DNA of 44,313 nucleotides from an uncultured Lachnospiraceae bacterium (GCA_902797185.1 CADBRV010000012.1:1-44313), one strand, 5' to 3'; positions 16,958 through 25,621 are shown, numbered from the stretch's first letter. The notes: generated by a model not told the origin, from the letters alone. A program made the numbers and translations.

Positions 16958-17042
16958 GTGCATTTGGAAAAAGACCATAGAGTAAAGTTTTAATTGGCAC
17001 AACGTAAAATGGCAGGCTTGTAATAATCTGAGCCACCGTAAA

Positions 17043-17161
17043 AATATCCGGACACGTCCTGTCCAGTATGACAGGAGAGGCATTCCGGATGCCTTTGGTT
17101 AAAGTACGGTATAAATGCCGGGACAGGCCAGGTACGCCAAAGGCAGGTTTGTCCGGATATT
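17043..17161. other. Structured inverted-repeat region upstream of cysDN
   Basis: Outer arms AATATCCGGACA (17043-17054) and TGTCCGGATATT (17150-17161) pair perfectly over 12 bp. Inside are hairpins TCCTGTC/GACAGGA (17057-17076), AGGCAT/ATGCCT (17078-17094), and CCTTTGG (17092-17098) with CCAAAGG (17137-17143). CCTGTCC (17058-17064) can alternatively pair with GGACAGG (17121-17127). It may be a structured RNA or a MITE-like remnant. Confidence 0.6.
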
Positions 17162-17333
17162 TGGCCGGGCACGGGAGTTAAGCCATATGGACAATTGGAT
17201 TTCTGTAATGAGAAGCTTGCCAACGATTACTTGACAGTGACGAAAAAGACAAAAAATTTGTGTAAAGATGGAATTTATCCTTTTACCATGATAGACTTTA
17301 TCCGAACGCCTAAGAAAGCCTGGAGGAAGACGA

Positions 17334-18242
17334 ATGGAGAAACTATCACATCTTGACCGTTTGGAAGCGGAAGCGATCTATATTATCCGCGAGGTGGCTG
17401 CGGAATGCGAAAAGCCGGTCATGCTCTATTCCGTAGGAAAAGACAGCTCGGTGATGCTGCATCTGGCACTCAAAGCCTTTTATCCCGAGAAGCCGCCCTT
17501 CCCGTTCCTGCATGTCAATACAACCTGGAAATTCCATGAAATGATTGAGTTCCGGGACCGTACCGCGGAAAAATACGGGATCGAGATGATTGAGTATATT
17601 AATGAAGAAGGCGTGCGCAAGGGGGTAAACCCGTTTACATATGGCAGCGCCTATACGGATATCATGAAGACCAAGGCGCTAAAGGACGCCCTGAAAAAAT
17701 ACGGCTTCACGGCTGCCTTCGGAGGAGGCAGGAGGGATGAGGAGAAGTCCCGGGCAAAGGAGAGGATTTTTTCCTTCCGCAACCAGGAACAGGCCTGGGA
17801 CCCGAAGAACCAGCGTCCTGAAATGTGGAAGCTGTACAACACGAAGATCCACAAAGGGGAAAGCATCCGGGTATTCCCGATTTCCAACTGGACGGAGCGG
17901 GATATCTGGCAGTACATCAAGCAGGAAAACATTGAAATCGTCCCTCTTTATTTCGCGAAAAAGCGCCCCTGCATCGAGCGGGATGGCAACATCATCATGG
18001 TGGATGATGACAGGATCGTGCGTTACCTGGACCTTAAGCCGGAGGATATCCAATATAAAAAGATCCGGTTCCGTACGCTGGGCTGTTACCCGCTGACGGG
18101 AGGTTTTGAGTCTGACGCGGACACCTTGGACAAGGTGATCGCGGAAACCTTCCAGGCAGTGGAATCGGAACGGACTTCCCGTGTCATTGACCACGAGGAG
18201 GCCGGGAGCATGGAGAGAAGGAAAAGAGAGGGTTATTTCTAG
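17334..18242 (+). CDS. cysD: Sulfate adenylyltransferase subunit 2
   Basis: Small, catalytic subunit (302 aa) of the heterodimeric ATP sulfurylase that makes adenosine 5'-phosphosulfate (APS) from sulfate and ATP. The PP-loop motif is [13 protein letters not shown] near residue 31-43, and the family blocks [37 protein letters not shown] and [15 protein letters not shown] are all present. Length equals typical CysD. CTGGAGGAAGACGA precedes the ATG. It is followed after 1 nt by cysN, the usual operon partner. No APS/PAPS reductase or sulfite reductase lies in the window, so the destination of the APS is not necessarily cysteine. Confidence 0.95.
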   Translation: MEKLSHLDRLEAEAIYIIREVAAECEKPVMLYSVGKDSSVMLHLALKAFYPEKPPFPFLHVNTTWKFHEMIEFRDRTAEKYGIEMIEYINEEGVRKGVNPFTYGSAYTDIMKTKALKDALKKYGFTAAFGGGRRDEEKSRAKERIFSFRNQEQAWDPKNQRPEMWKLYNTKIHKGESIRVFPISNWTERDIWQYIKQENIEIVPLYFAKKRPCIERDGNIIMVDDDRIVRYLDLKPEDIQYKKIRFRTLGCYPLTGGFESDADTLDKVIAETFQAVESERTSRVIDHEEAGSMERRKREGYF

Positions 18243-18243
18243 G

Positions 18244-19875
18244 ATGGTCGGATTATTAAAATTTGTCACGTGCGGCAGCGTCGATGACGGGAAATCCACC
18301 CTGATCGGGCACCTGCTGTATGACGCCAAGCTCCTGTTCGCGGACCAGAAGCGGGCTTTGGAACTGGATTCCAAGGTGGGCAGCCGCGATGGGAAAATCG
18401 ATTATTCCTTGCTTTTGGACGGCCTTATGGCAGAGCGGGAGCAGGGCATCACCATAGATGTGGCTTACCGCTATTTTACGACAGACAACAGGAGCTTTAT
18501 CTGCGCGGACGCCCCGGGACATGAGGAATATACCAGGAACATGGCCGTAGGGGCTTCTTTTGCGGACCTGGCGGTTATTTTGGTGGACGCTTCCAAAGGC
18601 GTCCTGGTACAGACCAGGCGGCATGCCAGGATCTGCGCCATGATGGGCATCCGTTATTTTGTATTTGCCATCAACAAGATGGACCTGGTGGGATATAGCC
18701 AGGAACGGTTTGAAGAAATCCATCAGCAGATTCGGGAGCTTTCCAAGGAGCTGGGGCTCCAGAACGTGGTGCTGATCCCGGTTTCTGCCACAGAAGGGGA
18801 CAATGTAACCCATAAAAGCGCCCATATGCCCTGGTATACCGGCAAGGACCTGCTTTCCTACCTGGAGACGGTAGACGTGGAAGAAAAGGGGCAGGAAGAG
18901 GGCTTTTACATGCCTGTGCAGAGGGCCTGCCGCCCCAACCTGACTTTCCGCGGTTTTGAAGGGCAGGTGGAATCCGGGGAAATCCATGTAGGAGACGAGG
19001 TAACCTGCCTGGGCAGCGGGGAAAAGGCGGAAGTGGTACGGATCCTGTGCAGCGGAAGGGATGCGGACCATGTCATCAAAGGGCAGGCAGCCACCCTGCA
19101 GCTGGGACGGGAAGTGGATGTTTCCAGGGGATGTGTTTTGGAGAAGGGCTCCGGCCTTTCCACCTCGTCCCGGTTTGAGGCAGACATCCTCTGGATGGAT
19201 GACGTGCCTTTGACGAGGGGGAAAAGCTTTTTCGTCAAGATCGGCACGGATACAGTGCCCGGCCGGGTGACAGACATCCTTTATTCGGTGGAAATCAATA
19301 CCGGGGAACACCTGGAGGCAGAGGAGCTGCAGAAAAATGCCATTGCCCGCTGCGTCCTGCAACTTTCCAGGCCCTGCATCCTGGATGAATTCGACCGTCA
19401 CAGGACGATGGGGGAACTGATCCTGGTGGACCGGGTGACCTATATGACCAGCGCCTGCGGCGTCGTCCGCAAGGCCCTGCACCAGGATGGGGAAAACAAA
19501 GCACGCCATGCCAATGAAAAGCTCCGTGCCGCCTGGATGGGGCAGAAAGCCATGGCTTACCGGATCCCGCTTGGCAGCCGCGAGGGCGGGCTTTCCCTGG
19601 AAGAAACCCGGGAACTGGAATGGCTGCTGATGCGGGACGGGCGCCATACGTACCTGTATAAACCGGAAGAGAAGGAGGACGCGCGGAATGTCCTGCACCA
19701 TCTCTTAAGCGCCGGACTTGTAGTCCTTCTGGCAGAAGAAGAAGGCCGTACATCCGGCAGCCCGGACAGCGGGGAGGAAAGCGTTTCCCTGCGGAACGTT
19801 TCCGATGTCATGGAAAAAGCAGGGGGCAGCCTGGAAGCATTAGAAAAACAGATCCTGGAAGAGACGAACATGTAA
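18244..19875 (+). CDS. cysN: Sulfate adenylyltransferase subunit 1 with decayed APS-kinase tail
   Basis: GTPase subunit (543 aa) that drives CysD. G1 is CGSVDDGKSTLIGHLL, the switch region has EREQGITIDVAYRYF, G3 is DAPGHEEYTRNMA and G4 is NKMD, followed by EF-Tu-like barrels (about residues 230-430). Stand-alone CysN is typically about 420-475 aa. Residues ~433-543 line up with an APS kinase in order (GQK..., GRHTYLY, EDARNVL, AGLVVLLA), but the P-loop GLSGSGKS is replaced by LGSREGGLSL and the sequence stops early. This looks like a degenerate CysNC fusion; the active kinase is the separate cysC at 25796. The ATG at 18244 starts the conserved LKFVTCGS block; an upstream frame overlapping cysD was rejected. 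Confidence 0.93.
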   Translation: MVGLLKFVTCGSVDDGKSTLIGHLLYDAKLLFADQKRALELDSKVGSRDGKIDYSLLLDGLMAEREQGITIDVAYRYFTTDNRSFICADAPGHEEYTRNMAVGASFADLAVILVDASKGVLVQTRRHARICAMMGIRYFVFAINKMDLVGYSQERFEEIHQQIRELSKELGLQNVVLIPVSATEGDNVTHKSAHMPWYTGKDLLSYLETVDVEEKGQEEGFYMPVQRACRPNLTFRGFEGQVESGEIHVGDEVTCLGSGEKAEVVRILCSGRDADHVIKGQAATLQLGREVDVSRGCVLEKGSGLSTSSRFEADILWMDDVPLTRGKSFFVKIGTDTVPGRVTDILYSVEINTGEHLEAEELQKNAIARCVLQLSRPCILDEFDRHRTMGELILVDRVTYMTSACGVVRKALHQDGENKARHANEKLRAAWMGQKAMAYRIPLGSREGGLSLEETRELEWLLMRDGRHTYLYKPEEKEDARNVLHHLLSAGLVVLLAEEEGRTSGSPDSGEESVSLRNVSDVMEKAGGSLEALEKQILEETNM

Positions 19876-19918
19876 AAAAATCCATCCTTTCCCTGAATTG
19901 GAAAAGGATGGATTTTTT
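19876..19918. terminator. Bidirectional terminator between cysN and prs
   Basis: Stem AAAAAATCCATCCTTTCC / GGAAAAGGATGGATTTTTT with a short loop and A/T runs on both sides. It directly follows the cysN stop and lies about 145 nt past the prs stop. Confidence 0.88.
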
Positions 19919-20060
19919 ATCCTCTAGTAGATACAGCAGCATGCGGTACGGGCATCCTGTGCTTTACGCCTTTTATGGGCTACCCTGGCAGCAACCTGCC
20001 GCTCCGGGGCGGGTGGTTTGGTTCCGTGCCTGGCCTGCTGTCAAAACCATCAGATGCGGA

Positions 20061-21236
20061 TTAGTTATTATGCGCTTCGTTGTATTCCTGCAGTGCGGCA
20101 TGGATCTTGGCGAAGGGATCCAAAAGCTCGCTGATGGATTCGTTGTGGTTCAGCGTATCGATGATCAGGGAGATGAACTTGCTGATATCGCAGTTGATGA
20201 AATATTCCCTCTTCAAAAGTTCCGGGGACTGGTAAGTCAAGTTCGTAGATACCAGGCGGTACAGCAGGCCTTCCTTATAGGCTTCGTCAAATTTTTCGAG
20301 GCCGCTGGTGAAAAGGCCGAAGGTGGCGATCATGAAGACACGCCTTGCCTTCCTCTTTTTCAGCTGGCGGGCTACATCGATCATGGACTCGCCGGAAGAA
20401 ATCATGTCATCGATGATCCAGACATCTTTTCCTTCTACGCTGTCGCCCAAAAATTCGTGGGCAACAATGGGGTTGCGTCCGTCTACGATCTTGGTATAAT
20501 CCCTTCTCTTGTAGAACATGCCCATGTTGACGCCCAGTACGGTAGCCAGGAAGACGGCACGGTCAGTGGCGCCTTCATCCGGGCTGATGATCATGGTATG
20601 GTCGGCGTCCAGCTTCAGGTCGTCGCAGCTGCCCAGGATGCCTTTGACGAACTGGTAAGTGGGGCGGAACGATTCAAATCCGCTGCAGGGGATGGCGTTC
20701 TGCACCCTCGGGTCATGGGCATCGAAGGTAAGGATGTTGTCCACGCCCATGGCGATCAGCTCCTGGAGCATGACAGCGCAGTCCAGGGACTCGCGGGCAC
20801 TCCTGCGGTGCTGGCGTCCTTCATAAAGGAAAGGCATGATGACAGTGACACGTTTTGCTTTCCCGCAGGCTGCGGCGATAATACGTTTCAAATCGCTGTA
20901 GTGGTCATCAGGAGACATATGGTTGGTGGAACCGCCCATTTTATAGGTTACGCTGTAATTGGTCACGTCCACCAGGATGTAAAGGTCCAAGCCGCGGATG
21001 GACACATTGAGCTGTCCTTTGGCTTCCCCGCTGCCGAACCTGGGCACGCTGGCATCAATCTTGTAAGATTCCCTGACATAGCCATGCAGGTCGCGGTGGA
21101 TATCTTCTGCGTTCTCATGACGCCATTTTACAAGGTAGCCGTCAATCTCGTCACCGATCTTCTCGCATCCTTTGAGCACGATCAGGCCAAGCGGCGCTTC
21201 CGGAGCATTTTCGAACACTTTTACACTGTCATCCAT
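20061..21236 (-). CDS. prs: Ribose-phosphate pyrophosphokinase, long clostridial form
   Basis: PRPP synthetase-family enzyme of 391 aa, making PRPP from ribose 5-phosphate and ATP for nucleotide, His and Trp synthesis. The PRPP-binding loop is VWIIDDMISSGESMIDVA at about residues 266-283, and the flexible region has MPFLYEGRQHRRSARES. The ATP/divalent-ion block reads FDAHDPRVQNAIP instead of the DLHxxQIQGFF of ordinary Prs. Together with the length (usual ~315 aa) this marks the longer class common in Lachnospiraceae. GGAGGGTGAAG precedes the ATG. A possible 25-codon reading frame (21229-21306) overlaps its start. The leader also carries a type A element and a TTGCCC/TATAAT promoter inside the end of the upstream gene. 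Confidence 0.88.
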   Translation of the reverse strand: MDDSVKVFENAPEAPLGLIVLKGCEKIGDEIDGYLVKWRHENAEDIHRDLHGYVRESYKIDASVPRFGSGEAKGQLNVSIRGLDLYILVDVTNYSVTYKMGGSTNHMSPDDHYSDLKRIIAAACGKAKRVTVIMPFLYEGRQHRRSARESLDCAVMLQELIAMGVDNILTFDAHDPRVQNAIPCSGFESFRPTYQFVKGILGSCDDLKLDADHTMIISPDEGATDRAVFLATVLGVNMGMFYKRRDYTKIVDGRNPIVAHEFLGDSVEGKDVWIIDDMISSGESMIDVARQLKKRKARRVFMIATFGLFTSGLEKFDEAYKEGLLYRLVSTNLTYQSPELLKREYFINCDISKFISLIIDTLNHNESISELLDPFAKIHAALQEYNEAHNN

Positions 21237-21306
21237 GAAATTTCTTCACCCTCCATTTCCCCGCCCTTGGCAGGATGCTGGTCCTGCTAATCCCACGGGA
21301 AGCCAT
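21229..21306 (-). CDS. Possible 25-residue leader peptide overlapping prs
   Basis: ATG at 21306, 25 sense codons, TGA at 21231-21229, overlapping the prs start codon region (ATGGATGA). AAAGAG lies about 6 nt upstream, directly after the type A element. The peptide is basic (MASRGISRTSILP then RAGKWRVKKFHG). Translation could couple element folding to prs initiation, or it may be an accidental frame. Confidence 0.35.
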   Translation of the reverse strand: MASRGISRTSILPRAGKWRVKKFHG

Positions 21307-21320
21307 TGTTTCTCTTTTTT

Positions 21321-21363
21321 TATCGTAAGGAGGGACCCGCTTCAGCGGGAGGATCCCTTACGG
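21321..21363 (-). repeat. Type A leader element, prs copy
   Basis: Sense (minus) reading: CCGTAAGGGATCC, hairpin CCCGCTGAAGCGGG, TCCCTCCTTACGATA. The lower stem is fully paired. It ends about 15 nt before the possible leader-peptide ATG and about 85 nt before prs. Confidence 0.82.
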
Positions 21364-21396
21364 TTTTCCGGCAGGGACGGTGCCGTACGCAAATTT

Positions 21397-21425
21397 ATTA
21401 TAGGACCCGGCTCAACCCTGGGCAA
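21397..21425 (-). promoter_or_regulatory. Promoter of prs inside the dnaI-like gene end
   Basis: Minus strand TTGCCC, 17 nt, TATAAT. The predicted start lies just upstream of the type A element. Confidence 0.6.
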
Positions 21426-22413
21426 CCTTTATCTTGGATATTTTTTTCTGTACCCGGATGTCTTCGCCGAACATTTTTATCATTGTGTAATTGCTGGCAA
21501 TCCTGGAAGCCAGGCGTTCCGAATACTGGGCGTTGACCTGGTCTAAGTTCAAATTGGTGGAAATGACCACCGGTTTCTGGCGGATCAGCCGGTCATTGAG
21601 CAGGGAAAAAATCCGGGTCGTCGTAAAGGAATTGGAAAATTCCGTGCCCAGGTCGTCGATGATTAAAAGGTCGCAGCCGGTAATCAGCTGGTAGCCCTCC
21701 GGGTCCGCATCATCCCGGTGGAAAGCCTGGTTGCTCAGCACTTCGAACAAGTCGGAAGCGCCAAAGTAGAGGACCGAATATCCCTGGTCCAGAAGCTCCT
21801 TGGCGATGCAGTGGGTTAGGAAGGTTTTCCCAGTGCCCACATCCCCGTAAAGGAACAGGTTGCGGAAGGCAGAGGAAAAGGTTTTTACAAATCCCTGGCA
21901 TTCCGCCAGCGCCATTTCGGCAGCTTCCCGGGAAGAGATATGGCGGGTTTCGTCAATGTCCTCTTCACTGTAATAGGAAAGGTTGAAATGCTCAAAATCC
22001 TCCCCTTTGCAGCTGAGATGGATGTTGGACTGCCGGTACAGGATCCGGATAGCCAGCTGCCGGAAGCAGTGGCATTTCTCCCCATTGATATAGCCGGTAT
22101 CCTTACAGTCCGGGCATTCGTAGACAGGCTCTAAGTAATCCATGGGATAGCCCAGGGATTCCATGATCTGGTCCTTTTCCTGCTGCAGGGCTTCCAGCTG
22201 CTGGTGCAGGCTGCTTAGCGCGTTTTTATCCCCGTCCAGAAGCAGCTTTGCCTGCTTTACGCTGCAGGAAGCCATTTCCGCTTTGATCTGCCGGATCCGG
22301 GGGGCTCTGCGCTCCACTTCCTCGGTCCTCTGCGCCTGGATCCGCCGGCTTTTGTACTGCCGCTCATCGTAGATCCGGCTGATTTGTTCATATTGTTCGT
22401 TGGTTAAAGACAA
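21412..22413 (-). CDS. Primosomal helicase loader, DnaI/DnaC-like AAA+ ATPase
   Basis: A 333-aa AAA+ protein of the DnaC/DnaI/IstB group, expected to load the replicative helicase with the DnaD-like protein encoded upstream. Walker A is GDVGTGKTFLTHCIA, Walker B LLIIDDLGTEF, and sensor/arginine-finger sequence ERLASRIASNY follows. A zinc-ribbon-like CPDCKDTGYINGEKCHC segment precedes the ATPase core. The N-terminal ~90 residues are charged and coiled-coil-like. The start is TTG at 22413 after AAAGAGG; no ATG occurs near it. A type A element fills the 70-nt gap from the upstream gene, so expression is probably adjusted within the operon. Confidence 0.85.
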   Translation of the reverse strand: MSLTNEQYEQISRIYDERQYKSRRIQAQRTEEVERRAPRIRQIKAEMASCSVKQAKLLLDGDKNALSSLHQQLEALQQEKDQIMESLGYPMDYLEPVYECPDCKDTGYINGEKCHCFRQLAIRILYRQSNIHLSCKGEDFEHFNLSYYSEEDIDETRHISSREAAEMALAECQGFVKTFSSAFRNLFLYGDVGTGKTFLTHCIAKELLDQGYSVLYFGASDLFEVLSNQAFHRDDADPEGYQLITGCDLLIIDDLGTEFSNSFTTTRIFSLLNDRLIRQKPVVISTNLNLDQVNAQYSERLASRIASNYTMIKMFGEDIRVQKKISKIKVAQG

Positions 22414-22432
22414 AGCAAAACCTCTTTTTATT

Positions 22433-22478
22433 TATCGTAAGGAGGGACCCGCGCCAGCGGGAGGGATCCTTGCGGTGC
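22433..22478 (-). repeat. Type A leader element, dnaI-like copy
   Basis: Sense (minus) reading: CCGCAAGGATCC, hairpin CCCGCTGGCGCGGG, TCCCTCCTTACGATA. The lower stem has one C-A mismatch. It lies between the dnaD-like stop and the TTG start of the dnaI-like gene, inside the presumed operon. Confidence 0.82.
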
Positions 22479-22484
22479 ACTAAC

Positions 22485-23534
22485 TCAGCCGCCGGCTAAA
22501 AGAAGGTTTTCCAGCTCGCTGTAATTGCTTTTGCGCCCTTTGAAAGCGGGCAGGGAAGAAGCACCCCGGTCCGCCGTCCTGCGGGAGGAAGAGGCAAAGG
22601 TGGAACGTTTCTGGAACTGTTCATCGCTCCTTGCCACTTCATCCATGGTGGAAATGTTTTTCCTATGCCAATTGTACAGGACTTTGTCGGCATATGCAAA
22701 GCTGGCCTGGCCGGTATTGGCAAAGGTGCGCCGGCAGGCTTCCAGGATGAGCTCTGCGGAAAAATGCCATTTCTTTTCCCATTTGGAAAGGAAAGAACGC
22801 TCGGAATCAGAAAAATCCCGCTCTTCCATATGAAGGGCTTCCCTGATGTCCCCGCCCAGTTCCCGTAGGAGCTTTTCCTTCTGCGCGCTGCGGTGCCTGT
22901 TTTTCACGTCTTCCGGGGTACGGATCCCGCCCTGGTACCACCGGATGGCGGTATGGTTCATTTCCCGGAAAGAAAGGTGCCCTTCCGAAACTTCCACCTC
23001 CATCAGGCGGATGGCAAGGTCTGGGGAAAATCCCAGGGACTTGTTCCAGAAAAGCAGGTAGGATACATCCTTCTGGGTCAGCGGGCGGCCCAAGTAGCTT
23101 TCCGCTACGAACTGCAGCTGGCGGATTTCGTCATTTTCCAAAAAATGGCTGATTTCTTTTATGGAATAGTTGGGCACTTCCTGGGCAAAGGGTACGGCAT
23201 CCCCAGCCTTCTTTTCCTCTTCTGCGCGGCTATCCTGCCCCATGCCGATGGAAATGCAGGAGAGCCTGCCTTCGTGATAGGTAAGGCGAAGCAGCCCTTC
23301 CTTTTCCCAATAGACCACGGCCCTGCGGATCTCGCCTTCCGTAGAGTCAAACAGCAGTGCCATCTGCTCCAGGGAGAAATCCCCGCTCTGCCCGCCCAGG
23401 CAGCGCAGGAGGTACAGGTAGACCTTTACATACTCTCCCGGCGCTTTTGCCATATATTTGTCAATAAATAAGTTCGGGACGCAGGTCAGCCCTGACACGC
23501 CGTCCCGTTCCAGTGTAATTTTTGATTCCGACAT
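22485..23534 (-). CDS. DnaD-domain replication initiation protein
   Basis: A 349-aa protein with an N-terminal winged-helix region (residues ~10-90, YVKVYLYLLRCLGGQ ... SLEQMALLFDSTEGEIRRAV) and a DnaD/DnaB_2-type domain at about 150-225 (LQFVAESYLGRPLTQKDVSYL, HTAIRWYQGGIRTPEDV). These occur in Firmicutes primosome proteins that remodel origin DNA. A second region (GDSERSFLSKWEKKWHFSAELI) could be a further degenerate copy. The ATG at 23534 follows AGGGGTGAAAGAG; a GTG 9 nt upstream overlaps that site. The gene pair with the downstream helicase loader matches the usual clostridial order. Confidence 0.83.
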   Translation of the reverse strand: MSESKITLERDGVSGLTCVPNLFIDKYMAKAPGEYVKVYLYLLRCLGGQSGDFSLEQMALLFDSTEGEIRRAVVYWEKEGLLRLTYHEGRLSCISIGMGQDSRAEEEKKAGDAVPFAQEVPNYSIKEISHFLENDEIRQLQFVAESYLGRPLTQKDVSYLLFWNKSLGFSPDLAIRLMEVEVSEGHLSFREMNHTAIRWYQGGIRTPEDVKNRHRSAQKEKLLRELGGDIREALHMEERDFSDSERSFLSKWEKKWHFSAELILEACRRTFANTGQASFAYADKVLYNWHRKNISTMDEVARSDEQFQKRSTFASSSRRTADRGASSLPAFKGRKSNYSELENLLLAGG

Positions 23535-23575
23535 CTCTTTCACCCCTAGGGGAAATTCCCCCCTCGTTTTCCGAC

Positions 23576-23584
23576 ATTATAGCA
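23576..23584 (-). promoter_or_regulatory. Extended -10 promoter of the dnaD-like gene
   Basis: Minus-strand TG-C-TATAAT about 40 nt upstream of the start; -35 weak. Confidence 0.5.
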
Positions 23585-23751
23585 TGGCATTTTCGGGTTG
23601 AGAAGTGCCGCAACCCTTGAAAACACGGGCTTTGCGGGTGTTTTACCTAATGTGGAAAATGTGGAAAAGGAAGGCACACAGGATGCAGAATTATGTAAAC
23701 CAAAGCGCCTGGAAAGGCGTATTCATGGCGCTTGCAGGGATCATGTTATGT

Positions 23752-23793
23752 AAAGAAAAGGCCTGGTCCACGAAAGGTGGAAAACCAGGCCGA
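23752..23793 (-). terminator. Terminator of murC
   Basis: On the minus strand, GGCCTGGT / ACCAGGCC with an inner CCAC/GTGG stem, then TTTTCTTT. Confidence 0.85.
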
Positions 23794-23816
23794 TTTTTGT
23801 GGATAATGTGGATAAG

Positions 23817-25196
23817 TTATCCCTTTAAGAGTGCTTCCCCGATAGAAACGACGTTTCCGGCACCCATAGTTATCAACAAGTCGCCGGGACAAGAATTTTT
23901 TTTCACGAAATTTTCCACACCTTCAAAAGTGTCGAAATAGTATGCCTTTGTGCCGTTCTTCTCTACTTCTTTTCGCACATCGTCGGAAGAGATGCCCAAA
24001 GTGTCAGTCTCCCTGGCGGGGAAGATTTTGGCCAGGATGACCAGGTCGGCCGCGGCCAGCGCTTTGCCAAAGTCCGGCAGCAGGGCTTTTGTCCTGGTGT
24101 AAGTATGGGGCTGGAAGATGACCACCAGCCTCTTGTGGGGATATTTCTTGGCTGCCGCGAGGGTAGCGGAAATCTCGGAGGGATGGTGTGCATAGTCATC
24201 GATGACAGTTACGCCGTTCTTCGTCCCTTTATACTCAAAACGCCTGTCGGTGCCACTGAAGGAAGCGAGGGCGGTTTCCACAGTTTCCATGGAAAAGTGC
24301 AGGTCGTCGGAAAGGGCGATGGCAGCTAGCGCGTTGGCTACATTGTGGATGCCTGGCACGGCCAGCTGGAAACGTCCCAGCTCCTGGCCCCGTTTCATGG
24401 CAGTGAAGGAGCAGCAGGCCTTGTCGTTAAAGGTGATGTCCTTAGGGTAATAATCACAGCCGCTGTCCATGCCGAAGGTAAGGACAGATGCCTTGGTGTC
24501 TGCCACGATCTCCTTGTAATCCTGAATGTCCCCGTTGATGATGACGCAGCCGTCCGGCGCGGTCTGGGACGCGAATCTGCGAAAAGAATGGCGGATGTCG
24601 TCCAGGTCCTTGAAAAAGTCCAGGTGGTCCGCTTCAATATTTAAGATCAGGCTGTATTTCGGGTACAGGTGCAGGAAGCTGTTGGTATATTCGCAGGCTT
24701 CCGCCAGGAAAATATGGGAGCCGCCCACCCGGATATTGCCGTCGATGGCTTTGAGCATGCCGCCCACGGAGATGGTGGGGTCGGCTTTTTCTTCCAATAA
24801 AATATGGGAAAGCATGGAAGTCGTGGTCGTTTTCCCATGGGTGCCGGAAACGGCAATGGAATAATCATATTCCTTCATGACCTGCCCAAGGAGCGCTGCC
24901 CTGGGGATCATAGGCAGACCGGCGGCTTTGGCTGCGGCGTATTCCGGGTTGTCTTCGTGGATTGCCGCGCTGTAAACCACAAGGTCGATGTCGTCTGTGA
25001 TATTTTCCGCTTTCTGCGGATAGGAAATTGTAGCGCCCTGCTTTGCCAGCTTGTCGGTCAATGCGGATTCGTGGGCATCCGAGCCGGAGACAGGGAACCC
25101 TTCCTTTATTAAGATCTCGGCCAGGCCGCTCATGCTGATGCCGCCAATGCCGATGAAATGGACGTGTATCGGTTTCTGATAGTGGATGGTAGTCAT
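23817..25196 (-). CDS. murC: UDP-N-acetylmuramate--L-alanine ligase
   Basis: Cytosolic Mur ligase of 459 aa that adds L-alanine to UDP-MurNAc in peptidoglycan synthesis. The N-terminal HFIGIGGISMSGLAEIL Rossmann motif, the ATP-binding GTHGKTTTTSML at about 118-129, the EACEYTNSFLHL and IEADHLDFF blocks, and FSGTDRRFEYKG and YAHHPSEI in the C-terminal part are all standard MurC. Length is normal. The ATG at 25196 follows GAGGGAAGAA; a longer frame to 25271 has no ribosome binding site. It has its own promoter (25428-25456) and terminator. The leader of about 225 nt contains a CGCCGGGA/TCCCGGCG hairpin. Confidence 0.95.
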   Translation of the reverse strand: MTTIHYQKPIHVHFIGIGGISMSGLAEILIKEGFPVSGSDAHESALTDKLAKQGATISYPQKAENITDDIDLVVYSAAIHEDNPEYAAAKAAGLPMIPRAALLGQVMKEYDYSIAVSGTHGKTTTTSMLSHILLEEKADPTISVGGMLKAIDGNIRVGGSHIFLAEACEYTNSFLHLYPKYSLILNIEADHLDFFKDLDDIRHSFRRFASQTAPDGCVIINGDIQDYKEIVADTKASVLTFGMDSGCDYYPKDITFNDKACCSFTAMKRGQELGRFQLAVPGIHNVANALAAIALSDDLHFSMETVETALASFSGTDRRFEYKGTKNGVTVIDDYAHHPSEISATLAAAKKYPHKRLVVIFQPHTYTRTKALLPDFGKALAAADLVILAKIFPARETDTLGISSDDVRKEVEKNGTKAYYFDTFEGVENFVKKNSCPGDLLITMGAGNVVSIGEALLKG

Positions 25197-25427
25197 TTCT
25201 TCCCTCGGTTTCCATGTTCTTCTTTTTTTATATTTCCAGGCCGGGACGCCGGTACATGCCCGGCGGTCCAAAGCTTTAGGTGCCTCTGCTGCACAGCAGG
25301 CCTGTTTTTCCTAAGGTCCGCCGGTCCCTTTTTCCAGGCCTTGCGGCCCGTATTTCCGGGAGCGTTTTCCGGCTGCAGCGCCGGGAAATCCCGGCGTTAC
25401 GGCGGTGAACTGCCGTACGTTCCCCTC

Positions 25428-25456
25428 ATTATAATAGGCAGGCTTTTTAATTGCAA
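25428..25456 (-). promoter_or_regulatory. Promoter of murC
   Basis: Minus strand TTGCAA, 17-nt spacer, TATAAT. Confidence 0.75.
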
Positions 25457-25482
25457 TAAGCCGCAGGGACGGGGGATGGCAG

Positions 25483-25522
25483 GCTGCGTCCTCACGCGAA
25501 GCGTGGCCTTTCATGGCGCGGC
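25483..25522 (-). repeat. Type B element fragment
   Basis: Carries GCCGCGCC and the CACGC-TTC-GCGTG inner hairpin seen in the 30253-30320 copy, but the partner arm has decayed to GACGCAGC and the second hairpin is missing. It lies upstream of the murC promoter, so it is probably not transcribed with murC. Confidence 0.6.
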
Positions 25523-25592
25523 TCTCCTTTAGGACGATTTGGAATGCGACGCTTGTCCTTTTTGCAGGTCCCTTTTCATCGTGTTTTCCTGT

Positions 25593-25621
25593 TTTACAAC
25601 TTTAATCCCCTGGTGTATATT
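25593..25621 (+). promoter_or_regulatory. Promoter of cysC
   Basis: TTTACA, 17-nt spacer, TATATT. Predicted start near 25628, giving a leader of about 168 nt that contains a long hairpin and a type A element. Confidence 0.65.

Larger units (their letters stand above)
16848..17333. other. Divergent intergenic region rsmF/cysD
   Basis: About 490 nt. From left to right: the type A element of the rsmF leader, a truncated half of the companion long hairpin (about 16905-16925), the rsmF promoter, the structured inverted-repeat region 17043-17161, and a possible -35 box TTGACA at 17231 before cysD. Confidence 0.6.

Noticed and set aside
17162-17333. S-box (SAM) riboswitch before cysD
   Set aside because: The S-box core blocks and a leader terminator are absent.
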